Assembly: GCA_003164275.1 (NCBI GenBank)
Contig: PLSY01000036.1
Span: forward strand, 1 to 12,994
DNA from: Acidimicrobiaceae bacterium
GTDB lineage: Bacteria; Actinomycetota; Acidimicrobiia; Acidimicrobiales; RAAP-2
Direction: 5' to 3'
DNA: 12,994 bases
Shown: piece by piece, positions 6,972 through 12,994 of the stretch
Numbering within the stretch: the stretch's first letter is position 1
Layout of the letters: each line of letters begins with the position of its first letter
Position numbers and translations under genes: made by a program
Notes under the pieces: generated by a model
What the model saw: the letters and a program-made list of their open reading frames with translations, nothing else
Databases searched by the model: none
Told to the model about the DNA's origin: nothing

Positions 6972-8423
6972 TTACAGCAGGATATTGACGTTCTTCGTCC
7001 GCGTGTAGTCGAGGATCCCCTCGATGCCGCCTTCTTTGCCATAGCCGCTCTGTTTGAATCCTCCGAACGGGGCCACCGGACCGGCCAGGCCGGTACCACC
7101 GTTGATGCCGATGCTTCCAGCTTCGAGTTGCGCGGCCACCCGATGGGCACGCGACAGGTCCTTTGTGTGCAGGTAGGCGGCCAGCCCATAGACCGAGTCG
7201 TTGGCGATGGCGATGGCCTCTTCCTCATCCCCGAACTCGAGAGCCACAAGCACCGGACCGAACACCTCGCGTTGGGCCAGGGTCCCCTCGCTCGACTCCG
7301 CAGTGAACAGTGTCGGGGAGATGAAATAGCCCTCCTTCGACAGGCGCGTGCCGCCGGTGATGAGTTCGGTCCCGCTTTGCTCCCGTGCCGTTCCGATCAC
7401 ATCAAGGATTCTGTCCGCCGCTCGCTCGCTTATCACGGGCCCCATAGTCGTTTCGGGAGCGAAGGGATCGCCGACGTTGGCCTGGTCCAGCAGCTCGGCG
7501 ACTCGGTGGAGGACTTCGTCGCGCACCGAACGATGTAGCAGCAGGCGAGTCGGTGCATTGCACACTTGGCCCTGCAGTCCACAGATCCCAGCGGCGGCAT
7601 CAGCAGCGGCACGTTCCAGATCGGCATCGGCAAACACGATGTTGGCCGACTTCCCGCCAAGCTCAAGAATCAGCGGGGTTAGTGACTCTGCGCAGGCCGC
7701 CTGGATGGTTCTCGCCGTCTCAGGGCCGCCGGTGAAGCTGATCTTGTCGACACCTGGATGGCGGACCAGCGAGTAGCCGGTCGTCGCATCGCCGCTCAGG
7801 ATATTCACCACTCCATCGGGAATCCCGACGGATGAACAGATCTCTCCGAAGATGGAGGTTGTGAAAGGAGCCAGGTCAGGCGTCTTGATGACGATCGTGC
7901 ATCCCGCGGCGAGTGCGGCGGCGGCCTTCATGCCTATCGAGCCCGTGGGTCCGTTCCACGTCAGGAAAATGCCCACCACGCCAACGGGTTCGATGATCGT
8001 GTAGTCCAGCGCCCCAGGAAAGGGGAGGTGGGCTCCGTGCAGTTTGTCCGTCCATCCCGCGTAGTAGTCGAACCACGATGCCCCGAACTCGGCGAAGGAA
8101 GAGGCGTAGGCATTCACTGTTCCGTTTTCCAGAGTCGTCAGTAAGCCAAGCTCCGGAGCGCGATCGCGCATGCCACTGGCAACGCGATGGAGAAGGTCAG
8201 CGCGTTGCTGGGGGCTCACGGATCGCCAACCGGGCAGCGCCCGCCTCGCGGCCGTCACCGCTGCGTCCACCTCGCTATCGCCAGCAATAGGGAACTCGGC
8301 CTGGACCTGCCCGGTTGCCGGGTTTGTGTGAGTCATCATCCCGCCGCTTGATGACCTCTCCCACTTTCCACCGATCAGGAGCCCGACGGGGAACTCGTCA
8401 ATTCGATTCAAGGCTTGAGTCAC
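6972..8423 (-). CDS. Aldehyde dehydrogenase family protein (second)
   Basis: 483-residue aldehyde dehydrogenase. Catalytic Glu is in LELGGKS (E254) and the nucleophile Cys in GQVCNAPTR (C288). VIKTPD gives the cofactor Lys (K180). The oxyanion Asn lies in LTWNGPTG (N157), which departs from the usual PWNFP seen in the aldehyde dehydrogenase at 2722. The C-terminal PFGGFKQSGYGKEGG is canonical. The start is GTG at 8423: a stop lies in frame 15 bases upstream and GAGGGAA precedes at suitable distance. It follows the SnoaL-like gene by 19 bases and is the last gene of the leftward operon headed by the NDMA-type alcohol dehydrogenase. That pairing suggests alcohol to aldehyde to acid conversion within one operon. 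The two aldehyde dehydrogenases are clearly different paralogues, not a recent copy. Confidence 0.91.
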   Translation of the reverse strand: MTQALNRIDEFPVGLLIGGKWERSSSGGMMTHTNPATGQVQAEFPIAGDSEVDAAVTAARRALPGWRSVSPQQRADLLHRVASGMRDRAPELGLLTTLENGTVNAYASSFAEFGASWFDYYAGWTDKLHGAHLPFPGALDYTIIEPVGVVGIFLTWNGPTGSIGMKAAAALAAGCTIVIKTPDLAPFTTSIFGEICSSVGIPDGVVNILSGDATTGYSLVRHPGVDKISFTGGPETARTIQAACAESLTPLILELGGKSANIVFADADLERAAADAAAGICGLQGQVCNAPTRLLLHRSVRDEVLHRVAELLDQANVGDPFAPETTMGPVISERAADRILDVIGTAREQSGTELITGGTRLSKEGYFISPTLFTAESSEGTLAQREVFGPVLVALEFGDEEEAIAIANDSVYGLAAYLHTKDLSRAHRVAAQLEAGSIGINGGTGLAGPVAPFGGFKQSGYGKEGGIEGILDYTRTKNVNILL

Positions 8424-8442
8424 TAGACCGTTCCCTCATCAT

Positions 8443-8853
8443 TCAGTCAACCAGCGCCGAGATCACGGCTGCTTCGTCCCAATAGAAGACCTCAACATCC
8501 ACAATGCGATCTCCGCTCAGCTTGTAGAACTCTGCGAATGGAGTAGACGCCGTGCGACCGGTAGCGCGTCCAGTCACGCTGAATTCCCCCCGCACGATCA
8601 CCACTCCATCCGTGGTGGTCATCAGGTTCATCTCCGGACTGAACTCGAACTCGGCCAGCTCCGAAAACCGCTCAGCCAACGCCTTGTAGCCCTCGACGCC
8701 GTGATGATCGCCACCAAAGGGGAGGCTCGGGGCCTCGTGGAAGACAACGTCTCGGTCAAGACTGGAGGAGGCTTGATCCCAGTCCCCACGCCCAATTGCT
8801 TCTTGAAAGCTCTGGACCACCGAAGATGGGCTCAGGGTGCGACCCTCAGACAT
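8443..8853 (-). CDS. SnoaL/NTF2-like protein
   Basis: Small alpha+beta protein of 136 residues in the NTF2-like/SnoaL superfamily, which includes polyketide cyclases, ketosteroid isomerases and limonene-epoxide hydrolase. Visible family features are an N-terminal helix (VVQSFQEAIGRGDWD, 12-26), DVVFHEAP (35-42), GVEGYKALAERF (52-63) and a C-terminal strand DRIVDVEVFYWD (115-126). A longer reading from 8910 would bury the start inside the alcohol dehydrogenase; ATG at 8853 was chosen because it overlaps that gene's stop by 8 bases, a typical coupled junction, and matches the usual N-terminus. No strong ribosome site is visible, so it may depend on coupling. No catalytic residues could be assigned with confidence, so isomerase, hydrolase or binding roles remain open. 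Its place between an alcohol and an aldehyde dehydrogenase suggests action on a pathway intermediate. Confidence 0.8.
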   Translation of the reverse strand: MSEGRTLSPSSVVQSFQEAIGRGDWDQASSSLDRDVVFHEAPSLPFGGDHHGVEGYKALAERFSELAEFEFSPEMNLMTTTDGVVIVRGEFSVTGRATGRTASTPFAEFYKLSGDRIVDVEVFYWDEAAVISALVD

Positions 8854-9958
8854 CGAATCGAATGAGGCCGCGGATGTTGCGACCTTCAAACATGTCAGTC
8901 CAGGCGTCATTGATCTGGTCGAGTCGGTAGGTCTGAGTGACCAGCTCCTCGAGCCGAAGTGAACCCTCCTGATACAGGCTGAAGATGCGGGGGAAATCGG
9001 AGATCGCCCGCTGCTCGCCGAAGATGTGGCCCACCAGCTGCTTGTTCATCATTGCCAGATCGAACAGCGAGAGAGTCACCTGGTCATCTGCCATGGGTGC
9101 CACTCCGGTGACAACGACTCGACCGGCCTTCGCCACCAAGGCCATGGTCGGAGCGATGATCTCACCGCGGACCACACCCACACAGATGATCGCCTTGTCG
9201 GCCCCGACTCCCCGGGTGATGTCCTGTACCAGGTCATAGGCCTCCTCGACAGATGCCGCCGTGTAGTGAGCTCCAAACTTGAGCGCCTGCTCACGCTTGA
9301 ACTCTCCAGGGTCGACGGCGACGATCTTCGAGGCCCCGGCGATGCGGGCTCCCTGGATGGCGTTCATCCCCACGCCTCCGGTACCCACTACGACCACGGT
9401 GTCGCCCGGCGCCACATCTGCCACCCTCACGGCGGCACCGAAGCCGGTGGTCACGCCGCAGCCGACTAGTGCGGCCAGGTGCAGCGGAATGTCGTCATCG
9501 ATCTTCACGGCTTGAATCTCATTGGTAACGACATATTGGGAGAACGCGCCGAGCTGGCAGAAGCTACCGATGTCCTGGCCATTGAGGTGGTGGCGAAAGC
9601 TTCCATCTGGAGCGCTCCCTGCCAACGCCCATGCGCCTCGGTCGCAGAGATTCCCGCGACCAGCAACACAAAAGGCACACTTCCCACACGACGGCACGAC
9701 GGTCAGTACCACGTGGTCACCGGGCTTGACCCGAGTGACGGCACTGCCCACTTCGACGACCACGCCAGCACCCTCATGCCCACCCACCGTCGGCAGGAAA
9801 AGTGGGACATCACCCGTGACACTGTGGTCATCTGTATGACAGAGCCCAGAGGCCGCTAGCTTAACCAGGACCTCATCAGATTCTGGCTTATCCAGATCCA
9901 GCTCCTCGATCTGCCACTTTCCCCCGGTCTCCCAGAGCACTGCTGCCTCAGTTTTCAC
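8846..9958 (-). CDS. NDMA-dependent (mycofactocin-linked) zinc alcohol dehydrogenase
   Basis: Zinc-dependent medium-chain alcohol dehydrogenase of 370 residues that matches the TIGR03989 type. In that family activity is seen with an artificial acceptor (N,N-dimethyl-4-nitrosoaniline) because NAD is bound and recycled by mycofactocin. Catalytic-zinc ligands: C40 in GLCHTDDH, H61 and E62 in GGHEG, C167 in GCGVTTG. Structural-zinc cysteines: C91, C94, C97, C105. The Rossmann motif is GTGGVG (192-197), with D216 in AVDP indicating NAD. EFKREQALKFGA and EGRNIRGLIRFD at the end are strongly typical. The start is GTG at 9958, preceded by a GGGGGAAGG-like site. It heads a leftward operon with the SnoaL-like protein and second aldehyde dehydrogenase, downstream of a 237-base gap that probably holds its promoter. 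Likely oxidises a primary alcohol. Confidence 0.92.
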   Translation of the reverse strand: MKTEAAVLWETGGKWQIEELDLDKPESDEVLVKLAASGLCHTDDHSVTGDVPLFLPTVGGHEGAGVVVEVGSAVTRVKPGDHVVLTVVPSCGKCAFCVAGRGNLCDRGAWALAGSAPDGSFRHHLNGQDIGSFCQLGAFSQYVVTNEIQAVKIDDDIPLHLAALVGCGVTTGFGAAVRVADVAPGDTVVVVGTGGVGMNAIQGARIAGASKIVAVDPGEFKREQALKFGAHYTAASVEEAYDLVQDITRGVGADKAIICVGVVRGEIIAPTMALVAKAGRVVVTGVAPMADDQVTLSLFDLAMMNKQLVGHIFGEQRAISDFPRIFSLYQEGSLRLEELVTQTYRLDQINDAWTDMFEGRNIRGLIRFDV

Positions 9959-10026
9959 TGACCTTCCCCCTAAGTTGATGAGCGAGGCACCGATTCCGGG
10001 CCCGCTTTTGAAGAGCTATTTCGACG

Positions 10027-10046
10027 CGAAAGCCAACGAAAGCCAA
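10027..10046. repeat. Perfect 10-base tandem repeat
   Basis: CGAAAGCCAA occurs twice in direct succession, about 70-90 bases upstream of the alcohol dehydrogenase start. One helical turn per unit would put two bound protein copies on the same DNA face, so it could be a regulator site or 5'-UTR element. Chance or a slippage duplication is also possible. Confidence 0.6.
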
Positions 10047-10102
10047 TCCCCCGGCTCCATCCCCATCGAGCATTTGAGAGTTGGTCGAACTTGATTTGAG
10101 GC

Positions 10103-10122
10103 CGGATCCAACTGACGATCCG
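10103..10122. repeat. Inverted repeat CGGATC-N8-GATCCG
   Basis: Two 6-base arms flank an 8-base spacer in the gap between the P450 and alcohol dehydrogenase genes. It could form a small stem-loop or be an operator half-site pair. No T-rich tail follows on either strand, so a classic intrinsic terminator is not supported. Confidence 0.4.
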
Positions 10123-10195
10123 CTTATTGTCTTAACTTCTAGATGTTATAACACCCGTCTCTAGTGGGCACAAGCCCTCCGCTCGGCACAGTCGC

Positions 10196-11416
10196 TCACG
10201 CTCCCCAGGACACAGGGAGAGTTTGGCGACCCCACATCATGAAGCTCGCCACTCGCTCATCTTCACCGGAGCGCCTGAGATTCGGGAGTCGCTCGCCCAG
10301 CAGCTCCAATGCGATGCGCGCCTCTCTCCGAGCGAGGGCAGCTCCCGGGCAGAAGCTGATCCCGATACCGAACGACGTTTGCTTAGCTCGAAGCTCCAAG
10401 AGATCTCGATCGAGCCGGAAGGTCTGCGGGTCTTCCCAGACATCCGGGTCACGGTTGGCCGAGGCATAGAGACCCTGCACCTTGGCGTCAGCTGGGATTT
10501 CGACGCCGCGGACGTTCTGGGGCCCTCTCGCCGTCCGGAATAGGCCCATGACGGGCGGGTCGAACCTGAGTGTCTCCTCGATGGCCACGTCCCACAACGA
10601 CCCATCTCCAATGACTTTCTCCCAGAGACCGAGGTCGAGCAACCGTCGCACCATGCTGCCGATCAACGAAGTCGTCGTCTCATTGCCGCCTACGAGCAGC
10701 AACAAGAGGAGCGGCAGAAGTTCCTCATCCGTGAATGGCTCACCGTCGTGCTCGGCCGTCATGACCGCAGTGAGGATATCGTCCGGCAGTACGTTGCCGA
10801 CCAGCTCAACGCCCTCGGGGGCCGCTGACGCCAGGAGCCGTCTACGGGAGAGCTCCTCGGCGAAGTACCCATCTATCTTGGCCCGGGCCGCACCTTGGAC
10901 TTCCGGGTCTGCGGCGTTCTGTCCTGCCATGAACTCATCGGACCATTGCTTGAACTCCGCTCCTCGCTCCTCTGGCACGCCAAGGAGCTTGGAGATAATG
11001 ACAACGGGAAGAGGCATAGCGAACTCGGCAATGAGGTCCGCCTCCCCTTTTTCCACGAACGCGTCGATGAGGCCATTGGCAATGTTCCGGATCTCCCCCT
11101 CCATTGCCGGCACCTGACGAGCAGGCATAGCCCGGGAGACGAGCCTTCTGTAGGTGGTGTGCTCAGGAGGATCCGACCTGAGACCCCCTTCTTCGTAGTA
11201 GATCGGGCCCTGCCCATAGGTGCCCGACCAGCGGTCGAGATTCTTGAACAGCTCGACGACATCGTCATATCTGGACAGGGTGAAGAACCCGTTCTCGCCA
11301 AAGCCGTCGTAGTGGTGCACCGGGCATTTGGCTCTCAGTGCCGTGTGGGCAGTGAACGGATCCGCCAACGTCTGAGGAGACATTGGGTCATATTGGAAAT
11401 CTTCGCTGGTTGTCAT
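10196..11416 (-). CDS. Cytochrome P450
   Basis: Soluble bacterial class I-type P450 of 406 residues, normal length, needing separate ferredoxin and reductase that are not in the window. Numbering from ATG at 11416: the I-helix oxygen-activation motif is GGNETT (243-248), the K-helix ExxR is EETLR (E281, R284), and the haem loop is FGIGISFCPG with thiolate Cys356. SDPPEHTTYRRL is the usual C-helix haem contact. The haem loop has Ser where His or Arg normally binds a propionate. A TTG at 11449 could lengthen the protein by 11 residues, but ATG at 11416 has AAGGAAG four bases upstream. The gene follows the LivF-like stop by 48 bases on the same strand and is likely co-transcribed with the transporter. 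NET in the I-helix recalls actinobacterial lipid- and steroid-type P450s, but family assignment is not secure. It probably introduces a hydroxyl. Confidence 0.92.
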   Translation of the reverse strand: MTTSEDFQYDPMSPQTLADPFTAHTALRAKCPVHHYDGFGENGFFTLSRYDDVVELFKNLDRWSGTYGQGPIYYEEGGLRSDPPEHTTYRRLVSRAMPARQVPAMEGEIRNIANGLIDAFVEKGEADLIAEFAMPLPVVIISKLLGVPEERGAEFKQWSDEFMAGQNAADPEVQGAARAKIDGYFAEELSRRRLLASAAPEGVELVGNVLPDDILTAVMTAEHDGEPFTDEELLPLLLLLLVGGNETTTSLIGSMVRRLLDLGLWEKVIGDGSLWDVAIEETLRFDPPVMGLFRTARGPQNVRGVEIPADAKVQGLYASANRDPDVWEDPQTFRLDRDLLELRAKQTSFGIGISFCPGAALARREARIALELLGERLPNLRRSGEDERVASFMMWGRQTLPVSWGA

Positions 11417-11420
11417 GCCA

Positions 11421-11427
11421 CTTCCTT
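11421..11427 (-). promoter_or_regulatory. Ribosome binding site deciding the P450 start
   Basis: Minus-strand AAGGAAG lies 4 bases before ATG at 11416. It supports this start over the TTG at 11449, which has no comparable site. Confidence 0.6.
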
Positions 11428-11464
11428 GAGGTTCGTGAGCTTCGATCAACGGCGTCGAGCCTGC

Positions 11465-12265
11465 CTACCGACGAACTGCCTGGTTCGCTTCTGACGGTCC
11501 GCCATTCTGTGCAGCGGCCTCGAGGGCTGCCTCTGCTTCCACGGTCTTGGCCAACTCGACGCCCATCGCCGACTGATAAGCGTTGTCAAGGAGGCGGCCG
11601 CCACCTTCCTCGGTCGCGATCACGTTGCCTCTGATCACGACGTAACCCCGACCGATGATCCCCCGGAGGGCTCCGATCGAGGGCTCGGCCAGCAACACCG
11701 CGACACCGTCGTTGGCGAGTTCTTTGACCGTGCCCGCCAGACTCTGCACGATCCTCGGAGCGAGTCCGGTCATCATCTCGTCCAGCAGGAGCACACGGGG
11801 TCCGCTCATGAGCGCTCGCGCCACGACGAGCATCTGCTGCTCGCCGCCACTCAGCACACCCGCCAGATTGCGGGAGCGCTCGCGAAGGATCGGGAACCGG
11901 TCCATCGCCTCATCCACTGCAGGGTTCGGAAGTCGCAGAGTCTCGGCCATGACCTGGAGGTTGTCGTGGACATTCAGCCTCGGAAAGATCTGGCGACCCT
12001 GAGGCACGATCGCCACCCCAGAACGGGCCCGCACGATCGACTTCAGCCGGGTCATGTCCTCACCGTCGACTGAAACTCGTCCCGACGAGCCGACCGATCC
12101 ATAGATGGCCAGGAGAAGACTCGACTTACCGGCTCCGTTCGGGCCGACAACGGCCGTCACCGAACCCCTCGGCGCAGTGACGCTCACATCCGTCAGGGCC
12201 GTGGCCCTGCCGTAGTGCACCGTCAGACCCTCGACAACAAGCCCTCTGTTCGGGTCAGGGGACAT
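11465..12265 (-). CDS. livF: Branched-chain-type ABC transporter ATP-binding protein, LivF-like
   Basis: ATP-binding subunit of 266 residues in the high-affinity branched-chain amino acid (HAAT) transporter family, acting at the inner face of the membrane. Visible motifs: Walker A GPNGAGKS (41-48), Q-loop Q89 in VPQGRQIFP, signature LSGGEQQ (138-144), Walker B VLLLDE (158-163). The D-loop region reads DEMMTGLAP instead of the common DEPSLGLAP, and the switch strand ends AEPSIG rather than VEQN. An Ala/Glu-rich tail of about 30 residues follows the core. ATG at 12265 overlaps the upstream LivG-like gene by 11 bases; longer readings from upstream run inside that gene and are not credible. In catabolic clusters this family often imports aromatic acids, amides or other carboxylates, so amino acid uptake should not be assumed. 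Permeases and binding protein must lie beyond the right edge. Confidence 0.9.
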   Translation of the reverse strand: MSPDPNRGLVVEGLTVHYGRATALTDVSVTAPRGSVTAVVGPNGAGKSSLLLAIYGSVGSSGRVSVDGEDMTRLKSIVRARSGVAIVPQGRQIFPRLNVHDNLQVMAETLRLPNPAVDEAMDRFPILRERSRNLAGVLSGGEQQMLVVARALMSGPRVLLLDEMMTGLAPRIVQSLAGTVKELANDGVAVLLAEPSIGALRGIIGRGYVVIRGNVIATEEGGGRLLDNAYQSAMGVELAKTVEAEAALEAAAQNGGPSEANQAVRR

Positions 12266-12994
12266 GGCGAAAGTCCTGACTGACTTCACTGCCATCCGCT
12301 GCGAGCGGGTCTTCGGCGGCTCCTTCTTCAAGATCGTCGTCGAGATCGGCGGCACCGAAGTACACCCGCTGCATCTGAGGACTGGCGATGCACTCCTTCG
12401 GATCGCCGTCGAAGACAACTTTTCCCTGATCCAGCAGCATGATGCGATCGGCCATGGAAGACACGAGGTCCACGTTGTGGTCCACCAGGATGATCCCGTG
12501 GCCCCGCTTTTGGATCGTTCGAATGACTTCGATGATCCCAGCCACACCATTGGCATCCGATCCGGCAAACGGTTCGTCAAGGAGCAGCACCACCGGATCC
12601 TGGCCGAGCGCACGGCCCACTTCCAGCAGGCGCTGCTCACCTAGAGTCAGATCGCCGGCGAGCCGGTCGAGTCGGGTGATCTGGAGCTCGTCGGCAATCC
12701 CTTGCACGACTGTGGCGTCCGAAGTCGAACCGACCCAGAATGCCCCGATGACGGCCTGCCAGATCATGCGCCACCATGAACTGTGACGCATGGCCACCCT
12801 GCCCAGTAGGAGGTTCTCCCCAACGGTGAGGTCTTGGGCCAGTTGCGGATATTGGAAGGTGCGGGCGAGGCCGAGTTTCGCCCGCTTCGATGCCGGACCC
12901 GAGAGCTTCACGCCACGCAGTCGCAGGTCACCCGAGTTAGCGGATTGAGTTCCCGAAATACAGTCCACAAGCGTGGTCTTGCCGGCCCCGTTGG
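12255..12994 (-). CDS. livG: Branched-chain-type ABC transporter ATP-binding protein, LivG-like (partial)
   Basis: The window's right edge cuts this gene inside its Walker A motif. The first readable residues are NGAGKTTLVDCISG, so the start codon and first strand lie beyond 12994. Next come the Q-loop (RTFQYPQL), the LivG-type region with several Trp residues (near 12750-12790), a signature LTLGEQRLLEVGRAL (LSxGQ variant), Walker B VVLLLDEPFAGSD, and a switch His in ILVDHNVDL. The His-containing LVDHN and the inserted region identify the LivG rather than LivF partner. The C-terminus carries an acidic tail rich in Asp and Glu before the stop at 12255. It overlaps the LivF-like gene by 11 bases, as expected for partners made in equal amounts. 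With LivF it forms the ATPase heterodimer of an importer; substrate unknown. Confidence 0.9.
   Translation of the reverse strand, partial: NGAGKTTLVDCISGTQSANSGDLRLRGVKLSGPASKRAKLGLARTFQYPQLAQDLTVGENLLLGRVAMRHSSWWRMIWQAVIGAFWVGSTSDATVVQGIADELQITRLDRLAGDLTLGEQRLLEVGRALGQDPVVLLLDEPFAGSDANGVAGIIEVIRTIQKRGHGIILVDHNVDLVSSMADRIMLLDQGKVVFDGDPKECIASPQMQRVYFGAADLDDDLEEGAAEDPLAADGSEVSQDFRHVP

Larger units (their letters stand above)
9959..10195. promoter_or_regulatory. Regulatory gap upstream of the alcohol dehydrogenase operon
   Basis: This 237-base stretch holds no convincing gene. It lies between the end of the P450 gene and the GTG of the alcohol dehydrogenase, so it probably carries that operon's promoter and possibly the end of the P450 transcript. 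It includes a 10-base tandem repeat (10027-10046), an inverted repeat CGGATC/GATCCG (10103-10122), a GGGCTTGTGCCC-like imperfect palindrome on the minus strand near 10168-10179, and an AT-rich patch (10125-10154) with the perfect palindrome TGTTATAACA at 10144-10153. I cannot place -10 and -35 boxes reliably. No hairpin is followed by a T run, so no standard terminator is seen. Confidence 0.5.

Noticed and set aside
9997..10004. CGGGCCCG palindrome upstream of the alcohol dehydrogenase
   Set aside because: An 8-base GC palindrome is expected by chance in DNA this GC-rich, and it has no partner elsewhere in the gap.
10482..11117. 211-codon plus-strand frame opposite the P450
   Set aside because: Ser/Arg-rich, without any recognisable motif, and fully antisense to a P450 with all its signatures.
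12266..12640. N-terminal extension of the LivF-like gene to 12640
   Set aside because: The extra 125 residues are an out-of-frame reading of LivG, rich in Trp, Cys and Ser, and precede the normal LivF N-terminus at ATG 12265.
1..12994. CRISPR arrays, tRNA or rRNA genes, insertion sequences
   Set aside because: No regularly spaced repeats, no cloverleaf-like segments, and no transposase motifs or terminal inverted repeats were seen.

Overview
This window looks like catabolic accessory DNA from a moderately high-GC actinobacterium. GTG and TTG starts are common, purine-rich ribosome sites are strong, and genes are packed with short or overlapping junctions. Four oxidoreductases belong to families tied to the redox cofactor mycofactocin: three SDRs of the TIGR03971 type (positions 1834-2667, 4363-5193, 6132-6965) and one NDMA-dependent zinc alcohol dehydrogenase of the TIGR03989 type (8846-9958). 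Mycofactocin is mainly actinobacterial. I cannot name the genus; the GC content seems lower than that of typical Mycobacterium or Rhodococcus, so an uncultured actinobacterial lineage such as Acidimicrobiia is possible (inference).

Layout. (1) 19-4203, minus strand: a likely operon read right to left as aldehyde dehydrogenase, mycofactocin-type SDR, classical SDR, phytanoyl-CoA-dioxygenase-like (PhyH) protein, then a decayed amidohydrolase fragment. (2) 4204-4362: divergent promoter region. (3) 4363-6965, plus strand: mycofactocin-type SDR, COG3618 amidohydrolase/lactonase (ATGA overlap), second mycofactocin-type SDR; the two SDRs are close paralogues. (4) 6972-9958, minus strand: NDMA-type alcohol dehydrogenase, SnoaL/NTF2-like protein (8-base overlap), second aldehyde dehydrogenase; this operon converges on the plus operon with only 6 bases between. 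(5) 9959-10195: regulatory gap with a 10-base tandem repeat, an inverted repeat and an AT-rich element resembling one in region 2. (6) 10196-12994, minus strand: a branched-chain-type ABC pair (LivG, cut by the right edge, and LivF) followed by a cytochrome P450.

How the genes may work together (inference): LivGF with unseen permeases and binding protein import a substrate; P450 and/or the PhyH protein hydroxylate it; mycofactocin-linked SDRs and the NDMA-type alcohol dehydrogenase oxidise the alcohols to ketones or aldehydes; the two aldehyde dehydrogenases make acids; the COG3618 enzyme opens a lactone or similar ring; the SnoaL-like protein has an unknown isomerase, hydrolase or cyclase role. 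An alicyclic or terpenoid alcohol is one possible substrate class, because carveol dehydrogenase belongs to the TIGR03971 family, but nothing here fixes the substrate. No regulator, transposase, tRNA, rRNA, CRISPR array or mycofactocin biosynthesis gene is visible, and no gene-free stretch exceeds 300 bases.
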